DNA of 64,000 nt from Chlorocebus sabaeus (Eukaryota; Chordata; Mammalia; Primates; Cercopithecidae), in assembly GCF_047675955.1 (NCBI RefSeq), contig NC_132930.1:45819832-45883831 (forward strand). The letters are read 5' to 3'. Shown one piece after another: positions 63,561-64,000 of the stretch. Every line of letters starts with the position of its first letter. Position 1 is the stretch's first letter. The notes under the pieces were generated by a model. It had not been told where the DNA came from. It was given only the letters and a program-made list of their open reading frames with translations, and did not search any database. The position numbers and the translations under genes were made by a program.

Positions 63561-64000
63561 TTCCAGCCATGCTCTCCTGGGAGGTCAGGACATAGAATGT
63601 AATAAAATGGGGTCTCAGACCTGCACCCAGCATTCAGGCCAGACCGAGGCTTCTCCCTGTAGCTGCCTCCACCAACCTGGAGAGAAATGTCTAGAACCTG
63701 TGGTAGAGATTCCTATGCTGGCAATGTCCAGACCTCCTTCTCTTCCTGGGCACATGGGAGGGTGTTGCAGGAGTCCCTGTGGTCAGGTGGGGCCATGTGA
63801 CCAGCTGCAGCCAATGGACTGTGAGTGGAAGGATGGGCTAGGCAGGTAGGAGTCGGTGTGGGTTCTCTGCATCCTCCCTCATGCCCTGACAAGCAACCCC
63901 AGAAGCCATCTGCTGAGTCCCTGGAACCTGCAGCACAGACTAGGGGTGCAAGTTGCCAAGTACCTACAGCCCTGGTCTGCAGTGGCATAGCCTGATGTGA
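63561..64000. other. Mostly unassigned; possible old LTR relic 63700-63870
   Basis: GTAGAGATTCCTATGCTGGC, CCAGACCTCCTTC, GGTGGGGCCATGTGACCAG, GCAGCCAATGGACTGTGAGTGGAAGG resembles a diverged LTR segment of the type containing GGCCATGTGACTAAGTTCTGGCCAATGGGATGTGAG. Weak. The window ends in unassigned sequence. Confidence 0.4.

Noticed and set aside
1..64000. tRNA, rRNA, snRNA or microRNA genes
   Set aside because: No B-box with cloverleaf, no U-RNA or 7SL-type gene outside Alus, and no convincing pre-miRNA hairpin found by eye.

Overview
The window looks like primate, most probably human, nuclear DNA. The evidence is the set of interspersed repeats: two Alus (one AluJ-like; one AluY-like, 319 bp, with an 11-bp target-site duplication), THE1 and MST solo LTRs, a MER30-type hAT element, old L1M fragments, and many MIR and L2 relics. 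Nothing is bacterial, phage or plasmid-like. No protein-coding gene can be supported. The longest open frames lie in simple repeats, minisatellites, L2 relics or GC-rich DNA where stops are rare, and none shows a recognisable domain. The sequence reads as GC-rich intergenic or intronic DNA, very rich in minisatellites and poor in Alu, a texture typical of subtelomeric or distal chromosome-arm regions. Chromosomal position cannot be told from the sequence.

Layout. 0-8 kb: MER30, an AT-rich minisatellite, an old LTR-like element, an L1M 3' UTR, and 49-, 14- and 34-bp tandem repeats. 8.0-8.7 kb: the only convincing CpG island, with GC boxes, an inverted CCAAT box and an RFX-type X-box; it is the best promoter candidate. 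9-16 kb: several old ERVL/MaLR-class LTRs, 28- and 21-bp minisatellites and an L1 fragment. 16-24 kb: a 262-bp direct duplication (16.2 and 23.6 kb), a polypurine tract followed by a TG-rich tract, a 65-bp minisatellite that seems built from an L2/MIR 3' tail, and a 30/35-bp minisatellite built from the duplicated L1 junction. 24-38 kb: an L2/MIR/LTR graveyard with three readable nested insertions. 38-53 kb: an AluJ, long unassigned unique stretches, a 39/53-bp higher-order minisatellite and a polypyrimidine tract. 53.9-55.8 kb: a 1.8-kb array of about 70 copies of a 26-bp unit, flanked by a perfect 16-bp inverted repeat. 55.9-64 kb: a long antisense L2, the AluY-like copy, a composite MLT1-type MaLR remnant and a THE1/MST LTR.

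The genes do not work together in any visible way because none is demonstrable. Functional content, if any, is regulatory: the CpG island and a few motif clusters in unique sequence. The strongest structural story is repeat birth. Two minisatellites can be traced to the mobile-element sequence they grew from, and in one case the unexpanded parental locus is still present 7.4 kb away. Repeat family names are given from remembered consensus texture, not from a database search, so subfamily names are tentative.
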